Counted from the first letter of the stretch, positions 8,255 to 17,171 are shown. The stretch is 34,988 nucleotides of DNA from UBA1715 sp045599365 (GCA_045599365.1 JAZRVS010000030.1:1-34988), one strand, 5' to 3'. A program made the numbers and translations. The notes: generated by a model from the sequence alone, not told the origin.

Positions 8255-11200
8255 TTATATGTTAAACCTTGTTATTTTTTCCTGTATATCTTGTATATGT
8301 TTCACTTTCGTTGGATTGCGTTTGCTACGAGAATAGTTTGTATAAAACTTATGTTCTTGTAGAAATTTCAACTGTCCTACATTCCATTCATATTCATTTT
8401 TCTTAATCTTTCGGAGTTCCAAAAGTTCTTTATATAGATTCTTTGAAACACACGAAAAATCATCGCGCCCAAGATAATCAAAATTAGCGTCACAAAGAAC
8501 TTTTTCCAACAAATCTTTTGGTTCTGTACCTAATTTTGTTGACAAAATCAATCGACAAACATCATCTATTTGAGATTGAGAATACCCTTCTTTTTGTAAA
8601 ATATCTTTTGCAATATCTACACTTACATTTTCGTGATTATCATAGGCTTGTAAAAAACCAATATCGTGTAGCAACGCAGCCGTTTTTAGTATATACAAAC
8701 TTTCATCATCAACACCCTCTGCAATAGCAATCATTTCTGCTTGAATTACTACATCCAACGTATGTTTTATACTATGATAGAAATATGTTTTGGGCAATTT
8801 CGCATCAAACATTCTACAAACTTGTTCTTGTAAACTTTCAAAACGTAACAAGGCAAATTTATTATAGAATACATTATTTGGCAAAGACGTATTTCCCTCT
8901 TTTGCAAATTCTTGTTTGAAGCCTATGACAAAGTACATATCTAATTTCTCTTCCTTGCCTTTCACAGCAATTTTTCCACGATATTCACAATCAAAGAAAT
9001 CTTGAACCAACAAATATGTACTTTCCGATATATTAACCTTGCCAACTTCTCCAGCCGATTCCATTCTATCGGCAACATTTACACTATCGCCCCAAATATC
9101 ATACGATAAATTATTTTTACTACCAACAACACCAGCAATCACAGGACCAGTGTGAACACCAATACGAACACCCCAAATTTCATCGTTTTGTTCGTGATTT
9201 TTTTGCATTTCCTTAATTCGATACTGCATTTCCAAAGCTGCAGCAACCACTTCTATTGGATTTGTTGTATTTCGTTTTGGAATACCTCCCGCACACATAT
9301 ATGAATCTCCAACAGTCTTTATTTTTTCAACATTGTAACGAGATATGATAGTATCAAATTCAGAAAAATACGTATCCAATTCTTTAATTAAAGAATCTGC
9401 CGATAATTTTTCTGCCAATTTAGAAAAGCCCTTAAAATCTGAGAATAGTACCGTTGCCAATTCATACGATTGAGATTGAACTAAATCTTCTTCTGGGGAA
9501 TCTTCCTTAGCCGAAGAAATTTGTTTTTCTTCCGTCATTGATTTTATTTTTTTCTCAACAAGGGCATTCATCATTTTTGTTTCTCTCAACAACCTGCGAG
9601 CATGTATTTTCGAGAACCAAATACCGATGACAATTAACAGAATCAAATAAACTACAAATGCCCAAGGCGTTAGCAGTGGGTGATGTTTTATTTCGAATGA
9701 AAAAATTGTTTCTCTTGAACTTGCACCACTTGCACGTTTTGCAATAACGTGAAACACATATTTCCCTGGAGGCAAATTTGTATATTCTTTACTCATTGTT
9801 TGTGTCGGTGGTGACCATATTTCGTCTTGACCTTCAAGGAAATAGGAATAAAAAATATCCTCATGATTTTCGTACTCTATTGCAACATAATCAAATACAA
9901 TAGACTTTGTTCCATACGGTAAGACAATGTTTTGCTCTAACTGAGACAATAACGAATCGTCATCAGTAGAAATTTTTGTAAAACATACATCACCTAATGT
10001 TTTACGAACGGATACTTTATTAAAATCCATTCTAACAAGTCCATCCTCACCACCAAGCCAAACAATAGAATTATTCTCGGGAAAAATCACATTTGTGTTA
10101 AAATTTCTCAATTTAGCAAATGGAGCAAGAATTATTGTATAACGCTCAAAATTATTTGTATTCCACGCAACAGCGACCTGATTCTCGTAGCGACCTTCCT
10201 TATGTAGTGAGAACCATAAATTTTTATCGTCATCTTCTACCACTGGCATCAAACGCAATTTGCCCATATCGGCAGGAATTTGAACTTTTGTATCCTTATA
10301 AAAAAATCCATTTTCTACATCGCATCGATAAATACCATCTTCTGTGGAGAAAACAACACCAATTGCAGTTTCATACACTTCAGTTCTTTGGAAATTGCGA
10401 GGAATCCCTTGCCATGGACACTTTTTTATATAAAATTGTTGTGCTGAATCAATGCCCATCATCCATACTCCATCATTTTTTGTTCCAAGCATTGCCACCT
10501 GTTTTTCCCTTTTTTCAATAGCGATAGTAGAAACTTCAATATCTGGCAAATCCATTTGTTGATATACTGGAATTAGTGAAGAATTTGCATGTTGAACATC
10601 CTTCCACACAGAAAATATTCCATCACCAATACTTATCAAATAATTTTCATATACATAAATTATTTGTTCTCTATTTAGACTAACGTGTTCCGCTTTTTCT
10701 CCATCTATTTTATACAAACCATTCTTTGTTGCTGCAATCAACGATTTTTTATACTGTACGAGTTGATTACACGGAGTATGAAGTACCGACACAAACGCAT
10801 TTCCCTTCAAGACAAAAACTCCTCTATCTGTAGCGACATACAACCTACCATCCACTCGCAAGACAGATTTTACAGAACCTTCAAGACCTATTTTTTCGTT
10901 AAAATAAGATATAGCAGGAGTTAGTTCCAAACGACTCACTCCATGACCATGCGTTACCCACAAATTCCCATTTTTGTCAACAAACATTCCATTGATTTTG
11001 CTATCACTCAATCCTATTGAAAGAGAAGGCATAAAAATGGGACTCCCTTGTTTGCTAAAACAATATATACCCTTCAAACTAACACCTACGCAAATTTCAT
11101 CACCAACTAACTTAACAAATGATGTAATATCGCTATCAATATCTACTGAAAGTGATTGCCATTCTTCGTCGGCAAGAGATTCACAAGATTTAAATCCTGT

Positions 11201-11830
11201 TCCCGTATGAACAATCAACCCTGTATTTGTTCTTACAATGCCATCAATTACCACATCTTTTTTTAGAGAAAAGCCCTTCTTCAAATCAGTACAAATCCAT
11301 GATGATTGATTGTTTGAGGCAACAATTCCAGTTCTATCAACAAACAATTTTTTCGTTTTAGGGACATCTATTTTTTCAACAATTCCATCCTTCAAAGAAT
11401 AAACATTGCCTCGCGCAACAAAAAACAAAACATCTTGATATTCAACAATTGATGTAATCAGTCCGACATTTGTAGCAGAATCTATAAGAGGGACAAAATT
11501 TCTCTGACGAACATTATCCACTGAAATTTCACCAATGAAATTTTCAAACCCAACCACAATGTACCCATTTTTCCTTTTGATTATGGTTGGTGTTCCACGT
11601 GTAGGTAACAAATTCCACGATGCACCATCAAATACAACGACACCTTTTTCATGAGTAAAATACATTACATTCTCGGCATCCTGAGCAATTTCTATTAAAT
11701 CTCCCGAATACCCTATCCGAGCAGACGAAATATTCTCAACATACGGCAAACCTATTTCGCCCTGCTGACCATTCACAAAGAAACTAATCAGAAATAATAG
11801 AAAAGTAAGTATGTGTTTTTTATTTACCAA
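8255..11830 (-). CDS. Receptor-type class III adenylyl cyclase with propeller sensor, Y_Y_Y domain and C-terminal HD domain
   Basis: A signal peptide (about 1-21) leads a periplasmic Reg_prop/two-component-type beta-propeller (about 25-620, with repeats such as GMFVDKNGNLWVTHGHGVSRL). A Y_Y_Y domain (about 640-714), one membrane helix (722-740) and a short coiled linker follow. The class III cyclase domain (789-970) has both metal Asps (D798 in FSDFKGF, D842 in GDSYM), adenine-selecting K838 and D911 (YDIWGD), and transition-state N918 and R922. An HD domain (about 1010-1140) has H1023, H1055-D1056 and D1114. I infer that an outside ligand, perhaps a glycan as in hybrid two-component systems, controls cAMP synthesis. 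The HD domain may hydrolyse a nucleotide. No in-frame ATG or GTG precedes the signal peptide before an upstream stop, so the start is TTG. Confidence 0.9.
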   Translation of the reverse strand: MVNKKHILTFLLFLISFFVNGQQGEIGLPYVENISSARIGYSGDLIEIAQDAENVMYFTHEKGVVVFDGASWNLLPTRGTPTIIKRKNGYIVVGFENFIGEISVDNVRQRNFVPLIDSATNVGLITSIVEYQDVLFFVARGNVYSLKDGIVEKIDVPKTKKLFVDRTGIVASNNQSSWICTDLKKGFSLKKDVVIDGIVRTNTGLIVHTGTGFKSCESLADEEWQSLSVDIDSDITSFVKLVGDEICVGVSLKGIYCFSKQGSPIFMPSLSIGLSDSKINGMFVDKNGNLWVTHGHGVSRLELTPAISYFNEKIGLEGSVKSVLRVDGRLYVATDRGVFVLKGNAFVSVLHTPCNQLVQYKKSLIAATKNGLYKIDGEKAEHVSLNREQIIYVYENYLISIGDGIFSVWKDVQHANSSLIPVYQQMDLPDIEVSTIAIEKREKQVAMLGTKNDGVWMMGIDSAQQFYIKKCPWQGIPRNFQRTEVYETAIGVVFSTEDGIYRCDVENGFFYKDTKVQIPADMGKLRLMPVVEDDDKNLWFSLHKEGRYENQVAVAWNTNNFERYTIILAPFAKLRNFNTNVIFPENNSIVWLGGEDGLVRMDFNKVSVRKTLGDVCFTKISTDDDSLLSQLEQNIVLPYGTKSIVFDYVAIEYENHEDIFYSYFLEGQDEIWSPPTQTMSKEYTNLPPGKYVFHVIAKRASGASSRETIFSFEIKHHPLLTPWAFVVYLILLIVIGIWFSKIHARRLLRETKMMNALVEKKIKSMTEEKQISSAKEDSPEEDLVQSQSYELATVLFSDFKGFSKLAEKLSADSLIKELDTYFSEFDTIISRYNVEKIKTVGDSYMCAGGIPKRNTTNPIEVVAAALEMQYRIKEMQKNHEQNDEIWGVRIGVHTGPVIAGVVGSKNNLSYDIWGDSVNVADRMESAGEVGKVNISESTYLLVQDFFDCEYRGKIAVKGKEEKLDMYFVIGFKQEFAKEGNTSLPNNVFYNKFALLRFESLQEQVCRMFDAKLPKTYFYHSIKHTLDVVIQAEMIAIAEGVDDESLYILKTAALLHDIGFLQAYDNHENVSVDIAKDILQKEGYSQSQIDDVCRLILSTKLGTEPKDLLEKVLCDANFDYLGRDDFSCVSKNLYKELLELRKIKKNEYEWNVGQLKFLQEHKFYTNYSRSKRNPTKVKHIQDIQEKITRFNI

Positions 11831-11838
11831 AAAATTAT

Positions 11839-11846
11839 TATATTTG
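11839..11846 (+). promoter_or_regulatory. -7 box upstream of the universal stress protein gene
   Basis: TATATTTG matches TAnnTTTG and lies 54 nt before the ATG at 11901, in the divergent gap with the cyclase gene. No clear -33 TTTG is present. Confidence 0.45.
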
Positions 11847-11900
11847 ACCGCTTTTCAGTTTTTACGAAAAAGCATTCAAAGTTATTAAATTATTAAAAAT

Positions 11901-12722
11901 ATGGAACAAATACAGAAGACTATTTTAGTTGCATGGGATTTTTCTAATGTTGCAGACTATGCTTTACAACATGCCGTAAGGCTTGCTAAATATATGAAAG
12001 CAGGCATTACCCTATTACACATTGTAGATGACAAAAAAGATATTGAGAATGCGACAAAACAACTACAAATTGTTGCTGACGATGCTGAGAAGAAATATGA
12101 CTTCAAACCATCTATTAAAGCGGTTGAAGGCGATATTTTTTCAACAATCAATGAAGTATCAACAGAATTGAATTGCTCTTTCGTTTTCATGGGAACTCAT
12201 GGTATGAAAGGGTTGCAAAAAATTACAGGTAGTTGGGCACTTAAAGTAATTGAAGGTTCGGATTGTCCATTTATCGTTGTTCAAAAACCTCCACAAGAAG
12301 AAAAGAATGTTGGAATTTTGTGTCCAATTGAATACAAAAAAGAAGATAAACAAAAAGCGACATGGGCTGTGTATTTGAGTAAATACTTCAACACAAAATT
12401 CATTTTATACACGCAAAAATATTCTGACTCAAATCTTAAACAACAGGCATATTCAAATTTGGTTCACATCAAGTCAGTACTTGATCAAAACAAGATTGTA
12501 TACGATGTTGTTGAAGGTTCAGGGAAAGACGATTTTTCAGATGAAGTAATTGATTATGCCGCATCTATTGGAGCAAATGCGATTTTGGTTTCAACATCAA
12601 AAGTATTAGATTGGGCTGATTATATGCTTGGTGCTAGTGAACAAAAAATTCTTGCCAACAAATATGGCATACCAGTATTCACTGTGCTAAGTAGCACTGG
12701 AAAATTGAAAGGTTTTAACTAA
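11901..12722 (+). CDS. Universal stress protein, two tandem Usp domains
   Basis: The 273-residue cytoplasmic protein has an N-terminal Usp domain (about 5-135) opening with KTILVAWDFSNVADYAL and ending with FMGTHGMKGLQKITGSWALKV, which contains the G-x2-G-x9-G-like nucleotide-binding loop. A second, weaker Usp domain (about 140-270) opens with VGILCPIEY and ends SKVLDWADYMLGASEQKI, where the ATP loop is largely lost. Tandem Usp proteins of this size are common in Bacteroidota. Such proteins respond to starvation, redox or envelope stress, but the exact role here cannot be read. It has its own promoter and a strong terminator, so it is probably monocistronic. Confidence 0.9.
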   Translation: MEQIQKTILVAWDFSNVADYALQHAVRLAKYMKAGITLLHIVDDKKDIENATKQLQIVADDAEKKYDFKPSIKAVEGDIFSTINEVSTELNCSFVFMGTHGMKGLQKITGSWALKVIEGSDCPFIVVQKPPQEEKNVGILCPIEYKKEDKQKATWAVYLSKYFNTKFILYTQKYSDSNLKQQAYSNLVHIKSVLDQNKIVYDVVEGSGKDDFSDEVIDYAASIGANAILVSTSKVLDWADYMLGASEQKILANKYGIPVFTVLSSTGKLKGFN

Positions 12723-12740
12723 TGAAATAAGAATCTCAAA

Positions 12741-12770
12741 AAAGACCATCTGCGGGTGGTCTTTTTTTTT
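12741..12770 (+). terminator. Rho-independent terminator after the usp gene
   Basis: The stem GACCATC-TGCG-GGTGGTC (12744-12761, with one G-T pair) is followed by nine T. It ends 10 nt before the start of the subtilase gene. Confidence 0.85.
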
Positions 12771-12780
12771 ATTACACACT

Positions 12781-14490
12781 ATGAAGAAAGTCCTGTTCTC
12801 TACGTTGATGCTGATTCTAACAAGCGCCTTGTTTGCACAAGAATTTGAGGCTGGTCGTTATCGTATTACTTTCACCGATAAAAATGAGTCCCCATTTTCC
12901 GTTAATAAACCAGAAGAATTTTTGAGTCAAAAAGCCATTGCTCGACGTACAAAATTCAATATCGCAATTACAGAACAAGATTTACCTGTAAATCCGCAAT
13001 ATGTAGGGAAAATAAAAGAAACCAATGCAATTTTGTGTAATACATCTAAATGGTTCAATTCTGCTATATTTTATATAGACACCATTACGAAATACAACGA
13101 AATTAAAACATTCTCCTTTATAAAAAGAATTGAGTACATAGCTCCCAAACCGACTTACAAAGAAGATGTTCAAAAACTCTCGAAGCAAGATACCATAAAA
13201 AAAGATTTTTCAATTCTAACGGGAGATGAAAAGAAAACTTTTAAAGAAAGATTAGCATCAATATACAAAGCATACGGTCTTTCCATTGATCAAAATATGA
13301 TGCTTGGAACTATTTCATCACATATAACAGGTCATCAAGGACAAGGAATGACCATTGCAGTTATTGACGCAGGATTTCTCCATGTTGATTCTGCCGCAGT
13401 ATTTCAAAAAATGCGCGAAGATGGTCGCTTACTTGGTACATACGATGTAACTGGTATGAAAGAATGTCTCGGTATTGAAGACCCTATTTACACACAAGGT
13501 AGCCACGGAATGACCGTTTTATCACTTATTGGAGGTTTTTATCCTAACAAACTGATTGGTACGGCACCCCAAGCAAATTTCATTCTTATTCATTCGGAAG
13601 AAGAAGTTACGGAACATATTGTTGAAGAAGACAACTGGGTTGCTGGCGCCGAAATCGCAGATAGTGCAGGAGTTGACATTATTTCAACATCATTGGGATA
13701 CAGCGAATTTGACAACACTCGTCAAAGTCATATTTATAACGACATGGATGGAAATTCTTGCATCATAACAAAAGGTGCTGATATTGCTTCTTCCAAAGGA
13801 ATATTATGCGTCATTAGTGCAGGAAATTCTGGCGATGAAGATTGGAAATACATCACTGCTCCTGCCGATGCCGATAGCGTAATTACAGTTGGTGCCTGCG
13901 ATAGAAATGAGAGGAAAGTGAAATTTAGTTCTTTTGGACCTACATCTGATGGAAGGATTAAACCAGATCTTATGGCACTCGGATTATTTCCAACAATTGT
14001 AACCGAAAATGGAACAATAAAGAACGCCAGTGGTGGGACATCATTTGCCTGTCCTTTAATTTCTGGATGTTGCGCTACTTTATGGGAGGAATTCCCTGAC
14101 TCAACAGCACAAACAATAAAACGTGCGTTAATGAAATCAGCTTCACGAGCAAAGAAACCAAATAATAAATATGGTTATGGAGTCCCAAATGTTTTAGCCG
14201 CTAGAAATTATCTCTATGCTGAACAACTCTATACGTTTCTCTCAAATGACTATATTTTACCTGATTTCAATACTTTTTTTAAGACTATCTGGGCAAATGG
14301 GAACGGAGTTTCTCTTCAATCAAGTTTTGTTTTTCTTATACAGACAAACAAAAATGGGAATCCATCATTCATAGTTCGTGATCATAATTACGATTCTATA
14401 AAACTACCAGAACTCTCTGAAAAAGGCGGAAAAGTTGAAATAATGGTAAGCACGAATAAATCAATATCTGTAAACATTAAACAACGATAG
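12781..14490 (+). CDS. Secreted subtilisin-like serine protease (S8)
   Basis: The 569-residue product has a signal peptide (1-20, ending LFAQ). A Bacteroidota-type prodomain (about 21-175) contains LSQKAIARRTKFNIAI and DLPVNPQYV. The S8 domain (about 180-475) has a complete triad: D196 (AVIDAGF), H242 (GSHGM) and S421 (GGTSFACP), with oxyanion N349 (SAGNSG). About 90 C-terminal residues look like beta-structure; no type IX secretion sorting signal is obvious, so the protein may stay periplasmic or be short of its tail. The ATG lies only 11 nt after the end of the usp terminator, and I see no TAnnTTTG box between the two genes, so expression by readthrough or an unusual leader is possible. Confidence 0.9.
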   Translation: MKKVLFSTLMLILTSALFAQEFEAGRYRITFTDKNESPFSVNKPEEFLSQKAIARRTKFNIAITEQDLPVNPQYVGKIKETNAILCNTSKWFNSAIFYIDTITKYNEIKTFSFIKRIEYIAPKPTYKEDVQKLSKQDTIKKDFSILTGDEKKTFKERLASIYKAYGLSIDQNMMLGTISSHITGHQGQGMTIAVIDAGFLHVDSAAVFQKMREDGRLLGTYDVTGMKECLGIEDPIYTQGSHGMTVLSLIGGFYPNKLIGTAPQANFILIHSEEEVTEHIVEEDNWVAGAEIADSAGVDIISTSLGYSEFDNTRQSHIYNDMDGNSCIITKGADIASSKGILCVISAGNSGDEDWKYITAPADADSVITVGACDRNERKVKFSSFGPTSDGRIKPDLMALGLFPTIVTENGTIKNASGGTSFACPLISGCCATLWEEFPDSTAQTIKRALMKSASRAKKPNNKYGYGVPNVLAARNYLYAEQLYTFLSNDYILPDFNTFFKTIWANGNGVSLQSSFVFLIQTNKNGNPSFIVRDHNYDSIKLPELSEKGGKVEIMVSTNKSISVNIKQR

Positions 14491-14495
14491 GTGGT

Positions 14496-14523
14496 GGTTA
14501 GTGGTTAGTGATTAGTGATTATA
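14496..14523. repeat. Heptanucleotide repeat (ggttagt/gattagt)
   Basis: Four 7-bp units (ggttagt, ggttagt, gattagt, gattata) start a few bases after the subtilase stop codon and lead into the longer array. Confidence 0.75.
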
Positions 14524-14530
14524 ATAAAAA

Positions 14531-14660
14531 TTCTTAACTCTTAATTCTTAACTCTTAATTCTTAACTCTTAATTCTTAACTCTTAATTCTTAACTCTTAA
14601 TTCTTAACTCTTAATTCTTAACTCTTAACTCTTAATTCTTAACTCTTAATTCTTAACTCT
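14531..14660. repeat. Long heptanucleotide tandem array upstream of mntP
   Basis: Two alternating heptads, TTCTTAA and CTCTTAA, form a 14-bp compound unit. Six perfect compound units (14531-14614) are followed by a 21-bp variant with one extra CTCTTAA (14615-14635), another perfect unit (14636-14649) and a partial one. The array ends 2 nt before the mntP start codon. The single inserted heptad is what slippage would leave. Confidence 0.95.
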
Positions 14661-14662
14661 CT

Positions 14663-15220
14663 ATGTCTATTTGGGACATTATATTACTATCAATTGGTCT
14701 CGCTATGGATTGTTTCGCTGTATCAACAGCAACAGGAATAGGAAGCAAACAAATACAGATTTCAAACGCATGGAAAATGCCTACATTTTTTGGTCTATTT
14801 CAAGGTTTAATGCCTTTAATTGGATTTTTGCTATCTATTTCGTTTGCGAAGTTCATAGAATCCTTCAGTCATTGGATAGCATTGGCAATTTTATCATTGT
14901 TAGGAATCAAAATGATTATAGAAGAATTTCGAGATGAAGAACAAAAAACGCAGGACGACTTTTTTTCTTGGAAGACAGTTTTTTTACTTGCTATTGCGAC
15001 AAGCATTGATGCACTTGCAACAGGAGTAATTTTTGTTACAACGCCAAGCATTATTTGGCTTGCAATTTCAATTATAGCTTTAGGTAGCTTTATTTTCTCT
15101 TGTGTTGGTCTTGCTCTTGGACATTACTTTGGCAAGAGATTTACGTTTAAAATGGGAATACTTGGAGGAATAATTCTTATTGGCATCGGAATAAAAATTG
15201 TTGTAACACACTATTTATAA
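14663..15220 (+). CDS. mntP: Manganese efflux pump MntP
   Basis: The 185-residue, six-helix membrane protein is built of two related halves, as in the MntP/DUF204 family. The first half has GLAMDCFAVS with D16; the second has ATSIDALATG with D116. These acidic residues are essential for Mn export in the E. coli protein (188 residues). It exports Mn(II) from the cytoplasm. The yybP-ykoY Mn riboswitch that often precedes this gene is absent; the 130 nt before the start are the heptad array, leaving no normal leader. The gene converges on the Nudix regulator with a 5-bp gap and a shared stem-loop over both stops. Confidence 0.93.
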   Translation: MSIWDIILLSIGLAMDCFAVSTATGIGSKQIQISNAWKMPTFFGLFQGLMPLIGFLLSISFAKFIESFSHWIALAILSLLGIKMIIEEFRDEEQKTQDDFFSWKTVFLLAIATSIDALATGVIFVTTPSIIWLAISIIALGSFIFSCVGLALGHYFGKRFTFKMGILGGIILIGIGIKIVVTHYL

Positions 15221-15232
15221 TAGAATTACAAC
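15200..15232. terminator. Stem-loop over the convergent stop codons of mntP and the Nudix regulator
   Basis: Outer stem GTTGTAA (15200-15206) with TTACAAC (15226-15232); inner stem CTATT-tat-AATAG (15211-15223). Both stop codons lie inside it. There is no long T-run on either side, so termination is a guess. Confidence 0.4.
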
Positions 15233-15915
15233 GAAAACATCTGACCTGCTTGAATCATCTTATCATATTCACATTTGTCAAAACGATACAATTTTGCGGC
15301 TCTATGTCGATAGCCACTTCTTTTATGACCAGTATCTTTCAAAATTGTGGAATCCAATGCTTTTAATCTTCTCCTGAAGTTACGTTTATCCAATTTTTGC
15401 ATATAGACAGCTTCGTACAATGTTTGAACATCGGTCATAGTAAATTCTTCTGGTAACAAATTGAAAATTAACGGCTCGATATGTACTTGTCGCTGTAATT
15501 TTTTTAGAGCTGCATCAAATAACTCCTTATGATCAAAAGCCAATTCTGGAACTTTATCCACTGGAATCCAATGTATTTCTGACGCATCTAATCCCAATGT
15601 AACCAAATAATCATCAACTCTTACCAACGCGTAATAAACAACAGTGATAACACGGCGTAATGGGTAGCGATCTATTTTGCCAAAAGTACCAACCTGCTCC
15701 ATATAAATATCTTTCAAACCCGTCATATCAAACAAACGACGCATTGGGGCAGCGTCTAAATCCTCATCTAAATACACAAAACCACCTGGCAACGCCATTT
15801 TTCCAAAATCTGGTTCTGTACTTCTTTTGATAAACAAAGCCTTGAGTTCTCCTTTATCAAAACCAAATATTACACAATCAATAGAAAAGTTATCTATTTC
15901 TTCTCGTTTAGCCAT
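15226..15915 (-). CDS. Nudix-like transcriptional regulator, AraR/NrtR family
   Basis: The 229-residue protein has an N-terminal Nudix fold (about 8-140) and a C-terminal winged helix (about 150-229, with KRNFRRRLKAL and GHKRSGYRHRAAKLY). The Nudix box spans 45-67, but the catalytic REUxEE is RRLFDM, so the metal-binding Glu residues are gone. This is the layout of NrtR-family regulators. The Bacteroides arabinose regulator AraR is of this type and binds L-arabinose. It starts 4 nt after the stop of the GH27 gene, so both are probably one transcript and the protein likely controls it or other glycan genes. Effector and operator cannot be read from here; an NAD-pathway NrtR role is less likely in this context. 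Confidence 0.85.
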   Translation of the reverse strand: MAKREEIDNFSIDCVIFGFDKGELKALFIKRSTEPDFGKMALPGGFVYLDEDLDAAPMRRLFDMTGLKDIYMEQVGTFGKIDRYPLRRVITVVYYALVRVDDYLVTLGLDASEIHWIPVDKVPELAFDHKELFDAALKKLQRQVHIEPLIFNLLPEEFTMTDVQTLYEAVYMQKLDKRNFRRRLKALDSTILKDTGHKRSGYRHRAAKLYRFDKCEYDKMIQAGQMFSL

Positions 15916-15919
15916 TATT

Positions 15920-17152
15920 TTATTTCTTTATTGGGATTACTTTTAACATTAAAACATCATGACCTGCAATAGATGCAATTGTATGTTTTTTTGTTGTTCC
16001 TATATCTTTCTTTTCGTATAGATTACGAATTTTACATGGTGTTTTCGCAAATGAAATCTCCTTATTGAAAACACTATCCGTAATTGTTTTATTCCAATCA
16101 AAATCAAGTACTACAGCATCATTGCTTGTGTTTAGGAAACAGATTGCCCATTCATTGTTTTGCAATGGTTTGACCCATACTTCAATATTATTACCTTGCT
16201 TGTACTTAAATCCCTGAATACCAAGAGCATCTTGATTCACAGCGATAATTTCCTTATTCGTAAGGATTTCTAATGTTTCCTTTGATGTTTTTCGCACATC
16301 GTTACCCAACATAAGAGGAGATGACAACAATGCCCACAAAGCAAAATGAGAACGATCTTCAGAGAGAGACATTCCATTACCGACCTCCATCATATCGAAA
16401 TCGTTCCAAGCTCCAACATGTGCATGACGACGAAGAGTGTCGTTGTTGCGGATATTTAAAATTTTCATCACACCCCAAGCTGACCATTGTGTTGGTAATC
16501 CATCATCGTGTCTATCCTCGCAATCAAAGCACGGAAAAATATCGCCAGAAATTCTCCACATGTGACCAATTTCTTCTGCCCAAAACCATGGTTCTGTATC
16601 TCCCCATTCACAAATACTGAATAAAATTGGGCGACCTGTTTCGTAAAGAGCATCTCGCATCGTTGTATAGGCGGCATCGGAAGTTAAGTTGCCGTGAGAA
16701 CACCAATCATATTTTAGAAAATCAACACCCCAAGACGCATACAAAAGCGCATCTTGATATTCGTGTCCACGACCGCCAGGATAACCGCCACACGTTTGCG
16801 TTCCCGCACAATTATAAATACCAAACTTCATTCCTTTTGAATGAACATAGTCTGCCAAATATTTTATTCCATGAGGAAATTTCGCTGGGTCAGCAACTAA
16901 ATTTCCATTTTTGTCACGTTGCTTTAACATCCAGCCATCATCAATCACCACATAATTATACCCAGCATCGCGAAATCCCATAGATGCCATACTATCAACA
17001 ACACCTATGACCAAATTTTCGTCAATATCCACGCCAAATGTATTCCAACTATTCCAACCCATTGGAGGGGTTTGTGCTAAACCCTCCGCTTTTTGTCCAG
17101 AAGACATAAGTGCGCTTAGTAATGCAAAGACAAAAAATAACGATTTCTTCAT
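15920..17152 (-). CDS. GH27 glycosidase (alpha-galactosidase / beta-L-arabinopyranosidase)
   Basis: A signal peptide (about 1-19) is followed by the GH27 (beta/alpha)8 barrel, which opens with TPPMGWNSWNTFGVDIDE and VVIDDGWM. The nucleophile is D149 in FLKYDWCSHG and the acid/base is D204 in WRISGD. A small C-terminal beta domain (about 310-410) ends the 410-residue protein, the usual length. GH27 enzymes remove terminal alpha-galactose, for example from galactomannan; some members act on beta-L-arabinopyranose. The C-rich CEWGD segment near residue 181 is typical of the sugar-recognition loop. A galactomannan role would complement the GH26 domain of the giant enzyme, while an arabinopyranosidase role would fit the AraR-like neighbour. 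Sequence alone does not choose between them. Confidence 0.93.
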   Translation of the reverse strand: MKKSLFFVFALLSALMSSGQKAEGLAQTPPMGWNSWNTFGVDIDENLVIGVVDSMASMGFRDAGYNYVVIDDGWMLKQRDKNGNLVADPAKFPHGIKYLADYVHSKGMKFGIYNCAGTQTCGGYPGGRGHEYQDALLYASWGVDFLKYDWCSHGNLTSDAAYTTMRDALYETGRPILFSICEWGDTEPWFWAEEIGHMWRISGDIFPCFDCEDRHDDGLPTQWSAWGVMKILNIRNNDTLRRHAHVGAWNDFDMMEVGNGMSLSEDRSHFALWALLSSPLMLGNDVRKTSKETLEILTNKEIIAVNQDALGIQGFKYKQGNNIEVWVKPLQNNEWAICFLNTSNDAVVLDFDWNKTITDSVFNKEISFAKTPCKIRNLYEKKDIGTTKKHTIASIAGHDVLMLKVIPIKK

Positions 17153-17171
17153 AGCAATAGTTTAACTACCA

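Noticed and set aside
14531..14662. Manganese (yybP-ykoY) riboswitch before mntP
   Set aside because: The leader is entirely heptad repeat with no riboswitch-like conserved stems.
15226..15915. Active Nudix hydrolase
   Set aside because: The catalytic Glu residues of the Nudix box are replaced (RRLFDM) and a winged helix follows.
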